A stretch of DNA of 64,000 nt from the NCBI GenBank assembly GCA_029204225.1, contig CM055113.1, forward strand, positions 3,861,194 through 3,925,193, written 5' to 3'. The notes under the pieces were generated by a model, which searched no databases, was not told the DNA's origin, and was given only the letters and a program-made list of their open reading frames with translations. Position numbers and translations under genes: made by a program. Positions within the stretch are counted from its first letter, which is position 1; every line of letters begins with the position of its first letter. The DNA comes from Diphasiastrum complanatum (lineage: Eukaryota; Streptophyta; Lycopodiopsida; Lycopodiales; Lycopodiaceae). Below are positions 45,780 to 57,744 of the stretch, piece by piece.

Positions 45780-47190
45780 TCACCTTTCTTCTATGCTACT
45801 CAATTTGTGTTCAATTCTTGCAAGCTATGAATTTGCTAGTTTTGTCAGCTTTCCTGCTTCAATTTAGGCCTTTATATGCATGGAACGTCAGCATGAAAGC
45901 ATTGGCAAAGTGATTGTACTTGGTTCATTGACTGAACCCATAACAGACTTTCAGCGGATAACAGGGAGAGCACGCGGACAGCAGGAAGAGGGCACGGACA
46001 GCAGCGAGTCTTGTGATTACTAATGATTATAGAATTGAATGTAGGTCTGGTGTACAGTACTCAGACTATGGGAGGCTGTACTTTCACACGTGTGAAGGCA
46101 TCTTCAAAGATTTGGGCCATTTAGTGAGGTTCAAACATAGATTTTTGATGGATTTTGATGGTTCAACTTGTGCTAATCTTATGAGATCATAATCTATTGT
46201 TTCCCTCATCATTTAAAGTGTTTTAGGATCCTTATTTGCTATGATTTTTACATGGTATCAGAGTCTTAAGGCTGAAATGAGCTAAATCCTTGGTTTTCAT
46301 TCAGTTTGATCACAATTTTTGATCTAAATCTTGTGTAGATTGGATCTTAGCATCTAGCATTGATTCTATAACTCAAAGTGAGTCAAATACATTGGAGATT
46401 GGTGTTGTGTGACTTCATTTGCATGTGTTTAGGTGTCTAAAACCAGAGGCAAAGTTGAATTCAATTCACATTACCAAGATAGCAAGTTTTGCTTGCTTCA
46501 AGCATTGATTTCTAAGCAAGTTTTGGAGGCGATTTCATAGAGGAGGCTTTCTAGCATTCAAGGAGAGGGAAGATTAGAGTTTGGGGACTCTTCAAGGCTG
46601 TTCTAAGGTGTAAAGGACACCTCCTAAAGTGATTTAGGTTCAGTCCAACCATTGCTTGACTTATGCACCAAATTAGATCAATTTTTCATCAATTTTGATC
46701 AATTTTTGCTTGTGATTGGATAGTAGATTGTGTTGCATCCTCATTAAGTTCCATTTAGATCTTTTACAAGTGATTTTGAAATATATTAAGGAGCTGAAAA
46801 TCACTCTTGATCAGATCATTTGAAGCTTTTATGTTCTTTATAGAAAGAGGGGCAATTCTACTAGTATTGTCTACTTCAATCAAGCAAGTGCATTGTTTAT
46901 AGTATTCTATGATTTGATTTTGTTAGAGATCATTCTTAGATCTTTATAGGAATTCTATTACTGATCTTTTCAGGTCCCTAAGAAGTGGGATAAGTAGATC
47001 TTCAATCGAATCAATAGAAGTAACCTTCATTTGTGTCAAGTCCTTGATTAGGAGACTAGATGGCATCTATAAATGCATATCTTTTGGATACTAATGAATG
47101 GCTCAACAAAAGTAACTATTCCATATGGAAAGTTAGAATGGAATCCATCATGATCATGTATGGGGAGGAGGATGCATGGATTTTTTTGAA
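45780..47190 (+). mobile_element. Copia element 5' part: LTR end, primer site, gag start
   Basis: TGGTATCAGAGTC at 46253 is a tRNA-iMet type primer site directly after ATTTTTACA. The LTR before it holds CTTTCACACGTGTGAAGG (46081-46098), close to the palindrome in elements A, C and D; its left border is not clear. A leader of about 800 bp leads to ATG at 47060 with SINAYLLDTNEWLNKSNYS and WKVRMES, the copia gag N-terminus. It stops after about 43 codons (DAWIFLN-stop). A 25-bp phrase with ATGTATGGGGAGGAGGATGC is then duplicated (47155 and 47216). Confidence 0.65.
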
Positions 47191-47513
47191 CTAAAAATCT
47201 AAAAAAAAGAGGATCCATGTATGGGGAGGAGGATGCATGGATTTCCTCCCCATTATTATCTATATAGTATAAAACTATTTTAGAGACTGTGTGTGTTTTG
47301 CCGCCGAAAATGTCACGTTGTGCTTGCAAAAAACTTCACTCATTTGCAAAGAAAAGATCAAAAAAACGTTTGAAAAAGAAAATACGTGTAAAAAACCACA
47401 ACTACAAGCTTGTTTTTGTTTTTGTTTTTTTTTTTTTTTTTTTTTTTTTGACCCACACACATATCAAATTTCCAATTTTCTCCCCAGAGCGCACGCTGTC
47501 TATCTCTCTAGAT

Positions 47514-47562
<49 letters not shown>

Positions 47563-47618
47563 GGTCTCTCTCTCTCGCCATCTCACTCTCTCTCGAGCCA
47601 TCTCTCGAGCCTTCAGTT

Positions 47619-48174
47619 ATGGGAATAGAAGGAGAAGGTACCAACAGTGTTGATGGCAACCAAAACTTGGGAGGCAAGTACGATGATGTCAAAATCAGTG
47701 TAGACACCATCACTGCTTTTCTGGAATGTGGCATGAGAAAGAAGCAGGACTTCATGTGGCCAAAGGATGAAGATGATCAGGTGGAAGAAATTGGTGCAGA
47801 TCTGCCAGTTATCGATCTTCAAAAGCTGCGGAACGTAGGTGATGAGGAGCTGGGACAACTTCTCAAGGATGCCAAGAGTGGGGGTTCATACATATTTCTA
47901 GCCATGGACTGAACTCTGATCTGCTACGCAGATTAGAAGAACAGATGTGGCGACTATTTTCGTTGCCAATTGAGATCAAGAGAAACACGTCTTGCCCTTC
48001 CAGCCAGGAGATTGGGTTCTACTCTGGGGCAGACGCGCACATCTTTGCCAACTTGATTTGGCATGAAAGCTTTCAGCTATTCTACAATCCCACATGTGTT
48101 GATGAGCACACTGAGAAGTTATGGTCTAACGGAGGTGGCGAGGATTTTAATTTATTCACTGTTTCTTCCTAGTA
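47619..48174 (+). pseudogene. 2-oxoglutarate/Fe(II) dioxygenase N-terminal fragment
   Basis: ATG at 47619 (MGIEGEGTNS). The non-haem dioxygenase N-terminal domain is clear: ADLPVIDLQKLRNVGDEELG, then LLKDAKSGG. A single-base slip in the run of five G near 47880 shifts the frame, after which HGLNSDLLRRLEEQMWRLF, LPIEIKRN, SQEIGFYSGADAHIF and LIWHESFQL follow. This is the order seen in plant gibberellin-oxidase-like enzymes. It ends at a stop near 48172 before a (GA)n tract, so the catalytic HxD...H domain is missing. It lies between the 5' and middle parts of copia sequence, with a (CT)n-rich apparent 5' UTR (47517-47560). Confidence 0.7.
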
Positions 48175-48184
48175 TCTTAACAGT

Positions 48185-48224
<40 letters not shown>

Positions 48225-48749
48225 CATGCGGTGCAGCATTTGCATCTCACTTTTGAGCAGATCTGGAAGGAGTGCTTGGAGCACAAAGATGGGCTGGGCC
48301 CAGGATAGGACGAGGGCAAGCTGGCGTGAATGTGGGGGACAGTCTCAGTTTCAAAATATAGATGTGTATTTTGGGTGTCCATAAGCAAATCAGAACTAGC
48401 ATTGATTACATACTAGCAAAGGATTCCGCCTTTGGTGTTTCTGTTGCAATTAGTGTTGTGATCAGCACAGATGAAAATTACAGTGATGACATTCGGATAT
48501 GGGCAAAATTGTGGTGTACACTGGCCAAGGAGACGTAAGAAGCTAAGGGTTCAAGAAGATCAACAACTAATCAAGAGGCAATGAACGCTTGAAGACTTAA
48601 ATTTTTTCAAAGGATCAAATTTTTTAAATGACTCGAATTTTTCTTAAGACTCAAATTTTTTCAAAAGATCAAATTAAAATATTGGAATATGAAATTGTTG
48701 CTGCTTCAATTTTTTATAATAATTTGGGTTTTTGTGATGAATATTTTTA
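48175..48749. other. Spacer with (GA)n and ACTCAAATTTTT minisatellite
   Basis: (GA)n at about 48188-48219, then unique sequence, then at about 48597-48675 five units of the ACTCAAATTTTT / GATCAAATTTTTT minisatellite also seen at 8280-8410. Confidence 0.6.
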
Positions 48750-49755
48750 AGGAGCCAAATGCAAGAGAGGATGGATAGGATTTCCATCCAAGGTGGAGAT
48801 GACCAAGCTCTCTTCACCAAAGGCAAAGGCAAGTCCAAAGGCAAAGGATCAACATTCAAGAAGTCTTCAAAGCTTGAGGATCAAGAAGGACCCTCAAAGG
48901 CATCTCCATCAACCACCAAAGTCAAGAAGGACAAATCAAAGGTGAAGTGCTACTATTGTAGCAAGATTGGGCATTATGCCTCGGAATGCTTCAAGAGGAA
49001 GCAAGATCAAAGCCAAGCCAACATAAGCAAAGAGGAGGAGGAGGAGAGTTCACATGAGGACTCTCTTATGATGTCCATATTTTCTTCAACAAGCTTCAAA
49101 GGAGAAGATCCTTGGTGGATTGACTCGGGTGCTAGCTCACACATGACTAGCAAAAGGGAGTTTTTCTCTTCTCTCTTATCTTATGATGGACCTATAAAGT
49201 CTATCTATACAGCAAATGATGAAGCTTGTAAGATTGAAGGAGTTGGTAGCATTCCCCTTTGCTTAGAATCTTCCAAAAAGATCAACATAGAAGGTGTTTT
49301 GTACATTCCTACAATAACAAAGAATCTACTAAGTGTTGGCCAAATGGTAGACAATGGTTTCAATGTTGACTTTGCTTCAAATGAATGTTTCATCAAGAAG
49401 AAGGGTAAGATAGTGGCCAAGGGCACTAGACTTGGCAAACTTTATAAGTTGGATGCATTTGTGGATACTAATGTTGTCATGTTGGCCGAGAAGAGCAAGA
49501 TATCTACCTTCACTTTATGGCACTTTTATCATTTATGTAGATGACATCATCATTAGTGGAAATAGTGTTGATGGTATTGAAAAAATCAATATAGATCTAT
49601 CCTTAGAGTTCAAGATGGTAGATCTAGGGTGTCTTCACTTCATCTTAGGCATAGAGGTACTTATAGGGTCTGATTTTATCTCTATAAGTCAAGTAAACTA
49701 TGCTCAAAGTCTTTTGAAAAATTTTAAGATGGAAGTCATCAACCCGAATCCTTGA
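48750..49755 (+). pseudogene. Copia gag-protease joined to RT by internal deletion
   Basis: Same family as 23487-24149 and intact where that copy is damaged: zinc knuckle CYYCSKIGHYASEC, protease DPWWIDSGASSHMT, then the GAG-pre-integrase start (VLYIPTITKNLLSVGQMV). At about 49525 the frame jumps from LAEKSKISTFTL into FIIYVDDIIISGNSVDG and LEFKMVDLGCLHFILGIEV of the reverse transcriptase. The whole integrase core and the front of the RT are deleted, with a frameshift at the join. It ends at PNP-stop at 49755, where minus-strand sequence begins. Confidence 0.8.
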
Positions 49756-50773
49756 TCATCGTAGGTTCATCCAAAATGAGTTCCTCCATGAAGTTAACCT
49801 CCTCCATAAGCTCTTGCGCTTCCACCATTTCCACCATCTAAACCTCATCCGCTTCTTCCTTCTCGATCTCGCTTGGACACTGGCTAGCCACATGTCCAAA
49901 ACCATTGCAATTCCAACATTTGATGCCTTTATGCTTGGATGGGTAGGTCTTTGAGTGATTCTTACCATGGTTGATTTCGTCTCCTTGTTACTGGCTTTTG
50001 CTTGTTCTTTGCAAACCAAGCTTGCTCAATACTTGAAGATCCATTTTGCAAGCTAGACATTGTTTTCAGGTCAAGCAAAGTGTTGACCACAGAACTCCAT
50101 GACTCTCCACGCTTGGTAGCAATCAGCATCTCAACTATGCTTGCCCACGATTTGGGCAGAGATTTGTATAGCTTCAACTTCTTTTGGATTTCCATGAGAG
50201 CAGAAGTTTCACTTAGCTCCACTAATTGGCTGAACAGGTCCTCCATCTTGATAAGATGGTCTTAAAGGCTTTCTCCTTCAATGAATTTCAGCTCATCTAG
50301 AGCAACTTCCAGGCGCAAGGCATTCATTTCTGATTTTTGCCCATAAATGGCTTGCAAGGCTTCCATGAGATCCTTGCTATGAGTCATGTGAGCCTTCATC
50401 ATGTTTCTCACATTAGATTCAAGGCAGAGGGCAATACATGCTATGGCTTTGTTGTTCTTCTGTGTCCATTCGATCAGTTCATTCTGCTGAGGCTTGCTTG
50501 GCTAAGGTCCAAGCACAAGTTTATCTTCTGTTCCATCCACTACCTCATACACCATTTCACCTTTCAGATAGAGGCACATGGTTTGCTTCCATCCATCGCA
50601 TCCAACTCCATTGAATAGAGAAGGAGAGTGATAGAAATGAAGATCCTACACTTGACATGGCTTTCTCCTTGCGCTAAGAGAGGAACTTCAACAAGCACAG
50701 AGGGGCACACTCCTCCTCCAGACACAATATATGACTCTACACTCAGCCTATCTCTACCTAGGCTCTGATACCA
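49756..50773 (-). pseudogene. Copia gag and primer site, minus strand
   Basis: Plus-strand GGCTCTGATACCA at 50761-50773 is the complement of a tRNA-iMet primer site, so the 5' LTR starts at TGATAAAGAAGC (50774). Reading down the minus strand, gag follows: NELIEWTQKNNKAIACIALC, MTHSKDLMEALQAIYGQ, DHLIKMEDLFSQLVELSETS, ESWSSVVNTLLDLK, then a zinc knuckle CWNCNGFGHVASQC near 49900 in a shifted frame. It breaks at 49756 against the plus-strand copia fragment. A family distinct from A-C. Confidence 0.7.
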
Positions 50774-51280
50774 TGATAAAGAAGCAAAATAATAGTTCTA
50801 GATCTCTCACGATACTCTCAATTACCAGCCATTCTTTTATGATAAAGTGTTTTTGAAAAATTGTAGAGAATATTGTTTTCGGAACTGGTTGCCAGTAATC
50901 ACATCAAATTCACTCCGCCTCCACCGTCTGGTTTGTAACTTGGCTTTAAAGCAACACTTGCAGAATCTGAAATACCAATCCCACCATGGCCCCAAGATTG
51001 AACTGCCTGACTGATGTCCCCACCTGTGGTCAAGATGGCGAGATCCATCCATGCATCATAAGTGCTTGCAGTGGAATTGAGAGGTAGTGTATTAGCCCTT
51101 GGGATAGGTTTCTGAATCAGATTGATTCAAGCCTTTGGGAGAATAGATAGTAGCAGTGCTCCTTGTGTAGGCAACAATGGTAGTAGCAAGGGCTGCAACA
51201 TCATATGCTTGCTTGATTTCTACAACAGTGGCTTCTTCGTCCCTGGTAGCATCTCATGCGCTCCCTATCATGCCTACACA

Positions 51281-51368
<88 letters not shown>

Positions 51369-53351
51369 ATCTACTGTCTATCTCTCCCTCTCTCACTCAA
51401 AGCATCCCTTCTCTCTCCCAGTTTCGAACTCTAAAAGGAGAGCCAAGTAGACATTCAATCCTCCGTCATGCTCTAGTAAAATATTTTTGCATAAACGCGA
51501 TTCATGCTGCTCATCAGAACATAGCACTAGAGTATCAATGCATGCACTTACTCAAAGAGACTTAAAGGGAAGGAATTTTCAGAGTTTCAGCTTTACTTCT
51601 GAATATAATTCACACGATCAAGTATTGCTAAAGACAATTAACAAGCCAAAACAGAAGGTTAAGTTTAGACACTTGAAATCCATAAGTGGGTGTTCCGTAA
51701 TAAGGTCACAATAGAGAGTTAACATTTTCTAAACGAGAAGCTTACTAGACACTTGGAAGATAGGTATGAAGGTAATGAATGAACTTAAGGTACTCGAAGA
51801 GCCATCATAAGTGCAAGAAGTGGTGTCTTATCAAAGCCAATTACATATTCATTACAAAAGTGCTTCTTTAAGTACATTTACCAGAAATCCTGATTTAGCT
51901 ACAACACTAACAAAGATTTGTAAGAAAGAGATGAGGAGGAGAGAACAATCCATTTCCGCACTGCCATTGCATGGACTGTAAAAGCTGATGCTCTATTCCC
52001 ATGTAGAAGTTAGTAGCTCCTCTACCCCAGTCTCGCCAGCTCCCTAGGAAGGCGTGGTTTGAGGAAAAAGCCAGCAAAAGAAGAAGAAAAGGGAGAAGCA
52101 GTGAAAGGAGACGAGAAGGCGCAGGAAGAGAAACCAAACTCTCTCACACACACACACCATAAGAGCCTGATTGTCATTATCATAGTGTCTTTTATTGGCA
52201 ATTGAAGCATCTAGTTTAGGTGCACTAGTCCTTGCAGCCTCTTGCTATTCCACAGCTTTAGAATCAAAGTACTATAACCAGGCTGTTGCATCCTGTCAAA
52301 TGTTGCAAAACAAACTGTCATTCAGCCATACCCATGAAATTTAGATAAAAGGTTTCAATTGTTGCTTAAAAATGAAAGAAAAAGTAAAATATGATGACCT
52401 ATGTGCGAAGATCATCTAGCCCAAGTTTTGCTTGCAAGATATGCAAGGTTGTCTGTTGATGCTGAACGCTAAGCGAGTATGCTTCCATCAAAAAAAGTGC
52501 AATAGCAATTGCATGATAGCTGGCTGCAGTCTATAGATATGGAAAGTATAGAAGGTGATAATTTGATACAGCCTCTCCCTTATATCACTATCAATTGTAG
52601 AAGGCGACTGCATTAGATGCACGGTCTAAGATGTGTTAGTGCTTGATAGAAATTCAATGTATTTGATCCATGTAGAGGATCTGTACATGATGTTAAATTT
52701 CATGGATGGTTTTCTTCTAAGTAGGCTATTTAGTGTTGGATTTCTATATCTGCAAGTAGAAGGTTAGAGCTGCAAGTTCATAAATCGACTATAGAATGTT
52801 GACTAGGTGAGTGACACACATCTGGGACACACATCCAATGGCAAGAACGGGCAGCACAATTCACGTCTCCAATAGCTTCAATTCATAGGACGATTGCTTG
52901 CTTAATACTGGCCAAAAAATAGCAACTAATGCACTGTAAGCCTGGAGATAGTCCACTGGCTAGCTTAAGATACTCAATGAAAAGATGGTTGCCATGTCAG
53001 CCTGCCATCTAGCCTATATGCCTCAGTATGGGTCACATTATAAAAATACTTTAGACTAGTCATGCATGTAGTCAATGCAAAGAACTAAAAAAGTAGAGCA
53101 ATATTGCTTTCTACATCACTTAAATCAGAGCTCATACTTAGAAGATATTTAACTTGAAAGAAAGTTAAGAAATTCCATAAAAGCCGTAAAACTTCATCTA
53201 TCAAAATAGGATCTTTAAAAACCTCAGTCAAAATGAGATTACATATTGTCATGCATATACTTGATGGAATCAGCTCGAAGAGTAAAAAGAATATTGCAAT
53301 TATGACTTTTTATATTGAGGTCATTATTTTAACAATCACTTAGAAAAACCC
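50774..53351. other. Likely LTR remains, (CT)n tract, otherwise unassigned
   Basis: The first few hundred bases should be the LTR of the minus-strand copia gag, but I cannot fix its far end. A pure (CT)n tract lies at about 51281-51365. A minus-strand stretch near 52137-51907 has a hydrophobic Leu-rich start but no ATG, so I do not call it. The remainder to 53351 is unique and AT-rich with no supported gene. Confidence 0.4.
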
Positions 53352-54184
53352 TATGAAAAATGCAAAAATAAGCTTGGTAGAGGCCAAAAATCTTGTATAT
53401 AGATAAACACACATGTGTGGAGCCTATTCCCACGTGTGAAAATAGTGTACTTGTTATGTACCATAATCATATAGGTTGTACATATGATTTAATTCAAGTT
53501 CTAGTGGCTAAAAAGGCCAAAAACTAGTTTTCTAGATATATGACACATGGCATCAATCTATTGATTGCATGAGCCAAATATTTTGGTTAGGTGTCATATC
53601 CCATGTGTAGAGGACAGCTCATACAGGTGGAATAAGCTGAAGTAGGCAAATTTTGAATTCTAGAAGATTTCCAAGTAGATCTCCATATAGAGAGAAAATG
53701 GACCAAAAGTGCTCAAAATAGAAGGTTTTGTCCAAGTGTTAGTTTTGCATGATGAATCGTCATATGACAAAGCACTTTCACACATGTGGGATCAGAGGGA
53801 TGATCAGTACCATGAGCTCCCGCTTATTGTATATATAGAGCCTCATTTGGCCATAATCACTGTGACACCAATCTTGGTTTTGGAAGCAATTTTGAGTGAT
53901 TCTCTCCATTTGTCTACATTTGTTTTGATTGTTTTGAGATTCTATCAATGTGTACTTGATTTTCAAGTTGGATTCCATACTCAGACAGTGTTTCACACGT
54001 GTGAAATCAGAAAGTACACCTACCTTCAATTAATGATTGTTCTTGTTAGGATTTTGTGTCTAGAATTGATCTAGATTGATCTTAATCTCAAGTAGATTGA
54101 AAGATCAAGTAATCTGACAACCAATCCCTCTTGACGATCAGATTAGGATCCACTCTTGGTCCTTTTTTTTGGACTTTTTTCACA
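53352..54184 (+). repeat. 5' LTR of element D
   Basis: Contains TTTCACACGTGTGAAA at 53991-54006 and three further related boxes (CACATGTGTGG near 53409, CCACGTGTGAAAA near 53431, TTCACACATGTGGG near 53779). There is a TATA-like TGTATATATAG near 53829. Confidence 0.9.
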
Positions 54185-54197
54185 TGGTATCAGAGCC
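54185..54197 (+). other. Primer binding site of element D
   Basis: TGGTATCAGAGCC immediately after the LTR, tRNA-iMet type, the same class as elements A-C. Confidence 0.85.
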
Positions 54198-55911
54198 TAG
54201 TACAAGAGGTTTTGTTGAAATTGATAGGGTTAATCCAAACCAAAGCCAAAATCAGCAGTTATTGGGAAACTAGTCAAATTTTGTGTAGCGAGTTGGATTT
54301 GATAGCTATCCTTAAAAGTTTTGGTCCAAATCTTGTTGTGGGCTGTAGGAACCCTTTTCACACATGTGAGGCCGTACAGCTCTGGTTTTGACTGAGAAAA
54401 CTCAAAAATTTGTACAATTTGACTCACACACCCAATTTGAGAGATTTTTGGTGCAAAATCAAGCATTTTCTATAAAGAATCTAATCCCTTGATTAGTTCT
54501 TGGATTAGATCAGCCAAGGAATTAAATTTGAAGAAGGTGAGAGGTTGAAATCCATTGTACCATCACTCTAGATTTTTTCAAGAGTGATAGGGTCAAGTTT
54601 AGAAACATCAATTTGCTAGAAAACATCCTTGGATCTGTCCTCCAAGTGAAACCTTTGAGAGTTTCTAGTGCATATAGAGCATCTATGCAAATTTTTGTAG
54701 AATTTGACATAGATTGGCTTAAATTGAGAGTTCTAGAAAAGAGATTGAGATCCAAGTCACATTGTTATACCCTACTCAATTTGTTTGAGTGATTTGAAGG
54801 TTTGAAAAGAGTCATTAAGGTGTCTATGACAAATGTGTAGAGAGAGATCCAATTTTCTAAGAGCTCCTTCCTTTGTAGATGGCAAGATCTAGAAGCTCAT
54901 TATGTGTTGTTATTGGTGAAGAATTTATCTTCTCCTATGTGATCAAATCTTTCTAAGTGGCATTAGCTCTTTGAAGCACAATATCTAGGAGAAAAATCAC
55001 AACTTTTGATTTTGAATTTCATTCCAAGTCTCTAAAGGTAGAGTAATTGGTAGAATCCAATAGGGGTGATTGAATCAATTTATTGAGCAAAATTTGACAT
55101 AGTATGTATGAAGCTCAAATTAGTTCTATTCAACTTTCTTTGTGAGAGTGTGAGGGTCAATTTGAGATCCCATTGGATGTCTAGAATGAGGAGGAGTCCA
55201 TATTTGAGTTTTCATGCATGGTTGAGATCTTTGTGAATCTCTAGTTGTCTAATTTTTTAAGCTTTGTGAAAAATTGATGGTATAGTTTGTTGTTAAATCA
55301 AATCAAATTCATTCTAAATCTCAAGTGTGAGATTATTTGGGTCAAGAGTGAGTCCAAAAGAAGTGATTAAGTTTTATTTTCATGTATTTGAAACAAAACC
55401 CATCTTTTGTTCAAGAATCTCAAGTGTTGAGAGAACTAGTCAAGTGAAAAGGAAAATCTAGGTGTCAAATCTTTTTCATATCCATTTCAACTTTCAAAAG
55501 AAAGAGTCATTGGTATTTGATGAGTCCAATAGGAGATTGGATCTGATTTTTTTAGTGATTTGATTCAAAGATTGTGTGCTTTTGTCTTAGTGATCAAAGC
55601 AAAGTTTCCAAGTGACTAGTCATTACTGCGAAGATTGATTCTTAGGTTTGTGAGCTAGATCTTTTGTAGATCCTTCTAGATTGTTGAAGATGTTCAAATC
55701 TAGTCTCTTGAAAGTCACAAGGTCTCAAGTTCATCAAAGATGTCAACATCAAAGAAGCACTATCATGGATATGGTGATTTCAGATCAACATCAAGCTCAT
55801 TGGCTGATCTTCACACCTTTTGAACCAGCAAAGACCAATTCAGCCCATGAAGTCAACTTCAACATCATCATGTTTTCCATCAAGCTAGATTTACCAAGCT
55901 AGATTTTTGAG
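54198..55911 (+). other. Non-coding interior of element D
   Basis: 1714 bp, AT-rich, with many AATTTGA/CTCAAGTG-type phrases but no frame above about 80 codons and no retroviral motif. It resembles the long leaders of copia elements, so element D may be an LTR-leader-LTR derivative. A CACATGTGAGG box occurs near 54360. Confidence 0.6.
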
Positions 55912-56743
55912 TGTGAAAAATGCAAAAATAAGCTTGGTAGAGGCCAAAAATCTTGTATATAGATAAAAACACATGTGTTGAGCCTGTTCCCACGTGTGAA
56001 AATAGTGTACTTGTCATGTACCATAATCATATAGGTTGTACATATGATTTAATTCAAGTTCTAGTGGCTAAAATTGCCAAAAACTAGTTTTCTAGATATA
56101 TGACACATGGCATCAATCTATTGATTGCATGAGCCAAATATTTTGGTTAGGTGTCATATCCCATGTGTAGAGGACAGCTCACATGGGTGGAATAAGCTGA
56201 AGTAGGTGAATTTTGAATTCTAGAAGATTTCCAAGTAGATCTCCATATAGAGGGAAAATGGACCAAAAGTGCTCAAAATAGAAGGTTTTGTCCAAGTGTC
56301 AGTTTTGCATGATGAATCATCATATGACAAAGCACCTTCACACATGTGGGATCAGAGGGATGATCAGTACCACGATCTCCCACTTATTGTATATATAGAG
56401 CCACATTTGGCCATAATCATTGTGAGACACCAATCTTGGTTTTGGAAGCAATTTTTAGTGATTCTCTCCATTTGTCTACATTTGTTTTGATTGTTTTGAG
56501 GTTCTATCAATGTGTACTTGATTTTTAGGTTGGAGTTCGTACTTAGACAGTGTTTCACACGTGTGAAACCGATTGTACACCTACCTTCAATTAATGATTG
56601 TTCTTGTTAGGATTTTGTGTCTAGAATTGATCTAGATTGATCTTAATCTCAAGTAGATTGAAAGATCAAGTAATCTGACAACCAATCCCTCTTGAGGATC
56701 AGATTAGGATCCACTCTTGGTCCTTTTTTTTACTTTTTGCACA
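55912..56743 (+). repeat. 3' LTR of element D
   Basis: 832 bp, starting TGTGAAAAATGC and ending TTTTTGCACA, with the palindrome TTTCACACGTGTGAAA at 56553-56568 conserved despite substitutions nearby. Confidence 0.9.
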
Positions 56744-57735
56744 AACCCTCCACATAACACGGTCATGACAGTGTGATGAGCATAGACACCCTAAACCCTA
56801 AATCAGTGACTCAATGAGTTAATTCATTGGAACTCAGTCAACCATCAATACATACATATTATCAAGGATCTTTAGGCTCCTGCAGTAAAGAAAAAAATAT
56901 ACATAAATTACTATCAAGCCCCCCATCCCAAAATGAGTTTTTTGACACCCATATTTAAAAAAACAGATTGTGTTCCAGGGTCACGTTTTGAGACCAGGGC
57001 GCATTTCGGAATGTGCATGACAACTATGATTATAGTTATAATATATAGTTATGTACTAATGTATGTATCATAGTTTAGAGATTACTCCAAAAAATCATTT
57101 TTTGGGTTATTTAATTTTGCTTTTGGCTTCATAATGTTCAAATGGCTCCAAGAGTTAGTACTCAATTTTAGGGTGAAAAAGTCATTTCTAATGTTTAAAT
57201 ATTTTTCAATGGCTTTATTATGACAACTATGATTATAGTTATAATATATAGTTATCTACTAATGTATGTATCATAGATGCACGGTTTAGAGATTATCCCA
57301 AAAAATCATTTTTCGGGTTTTTTAATTTTGTGTTTGGCTTCATATTGTTTAATTGGCTCCAAAAGTTAGTACTAGATTTTCGGGTAAGAAAATCGTTTCT
57401 AATGTTAAATTATTTTTCAATGGCTTTATTTCATCTTTAGATACATTATATCTGAAACGTATATGCAGCAAAACGTCTCACTACATCCATGGTATTAATT
57501 ACGTAGTATCCCCTCACTAATAGTCTACTTATTACCTTTCCCATATATAAAAGATTGATCTTTATTATGTTACACTACTTAAGTTGTTGGCTTATTTGTT
57601 TTATCTATCAAGTACATTGTGAGTACACTTTATAATATTTTTTAAAACATTGTCGTTATATTTTATCAATCAAGTGCATTGTGAGTACACTTTAATATAA
57701 TACTTTTTAGAACATTGTCCTTATGAGAATGAAGC
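56744..57735. repeat. Spacer with two tandem duplications
   Basis: A 203-bp unit is duplicated at about 57019-57221 and 57222-57424 (both with GACAACTATGATTATAGTTA), roughly 90% identical. A second, about 62-bp unit is duplicated at 57600-57661 and 57662-57724 (CATTGTGAGTACACTTTA). No coding potential. It could be the 5' untranslated part of the gypsy element that follows. Confidence 0.65.
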
Positions 57736-57744
57736 TGCCATCAA

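Larger units (their letters stand above)
53352..56743 (+). mobile_element. Element D, non-autonomous LTR retrotransposon
   Basis: 3392 bp with 833/832-bp LTRs (53352-54184 and 55912-56743) and a perfect 5-bp target duplication AACCC (53347-53351 and 56744-56748). The 5' LTR start reads TATG where the 3' copy has TGTG. TGGTATCAGAGCC directly follows the 5' LTR. The 1727-bp interior has no gag or pol motif and no long frame. The LTRs differ by perhaps 3%, so it is older than A and B. It must have been mobilised by another element. It is larger than typical TRIMs and smaller than typical LARDs. Confidence 0.9.

Noticed and set aside
51907-52137. Secreted-protein-like Leu-rich frame on the minus strand
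   Set aside because: It begins with TTG, has no ATG, and has no domain beyond a hydrophobic run.
53352-54184. Possible gene in element D from 53709-54074
   Set aside because: It lies inside the LTR and its partner in the 3' LTR is interrupted, as expected for non-coding DNA.
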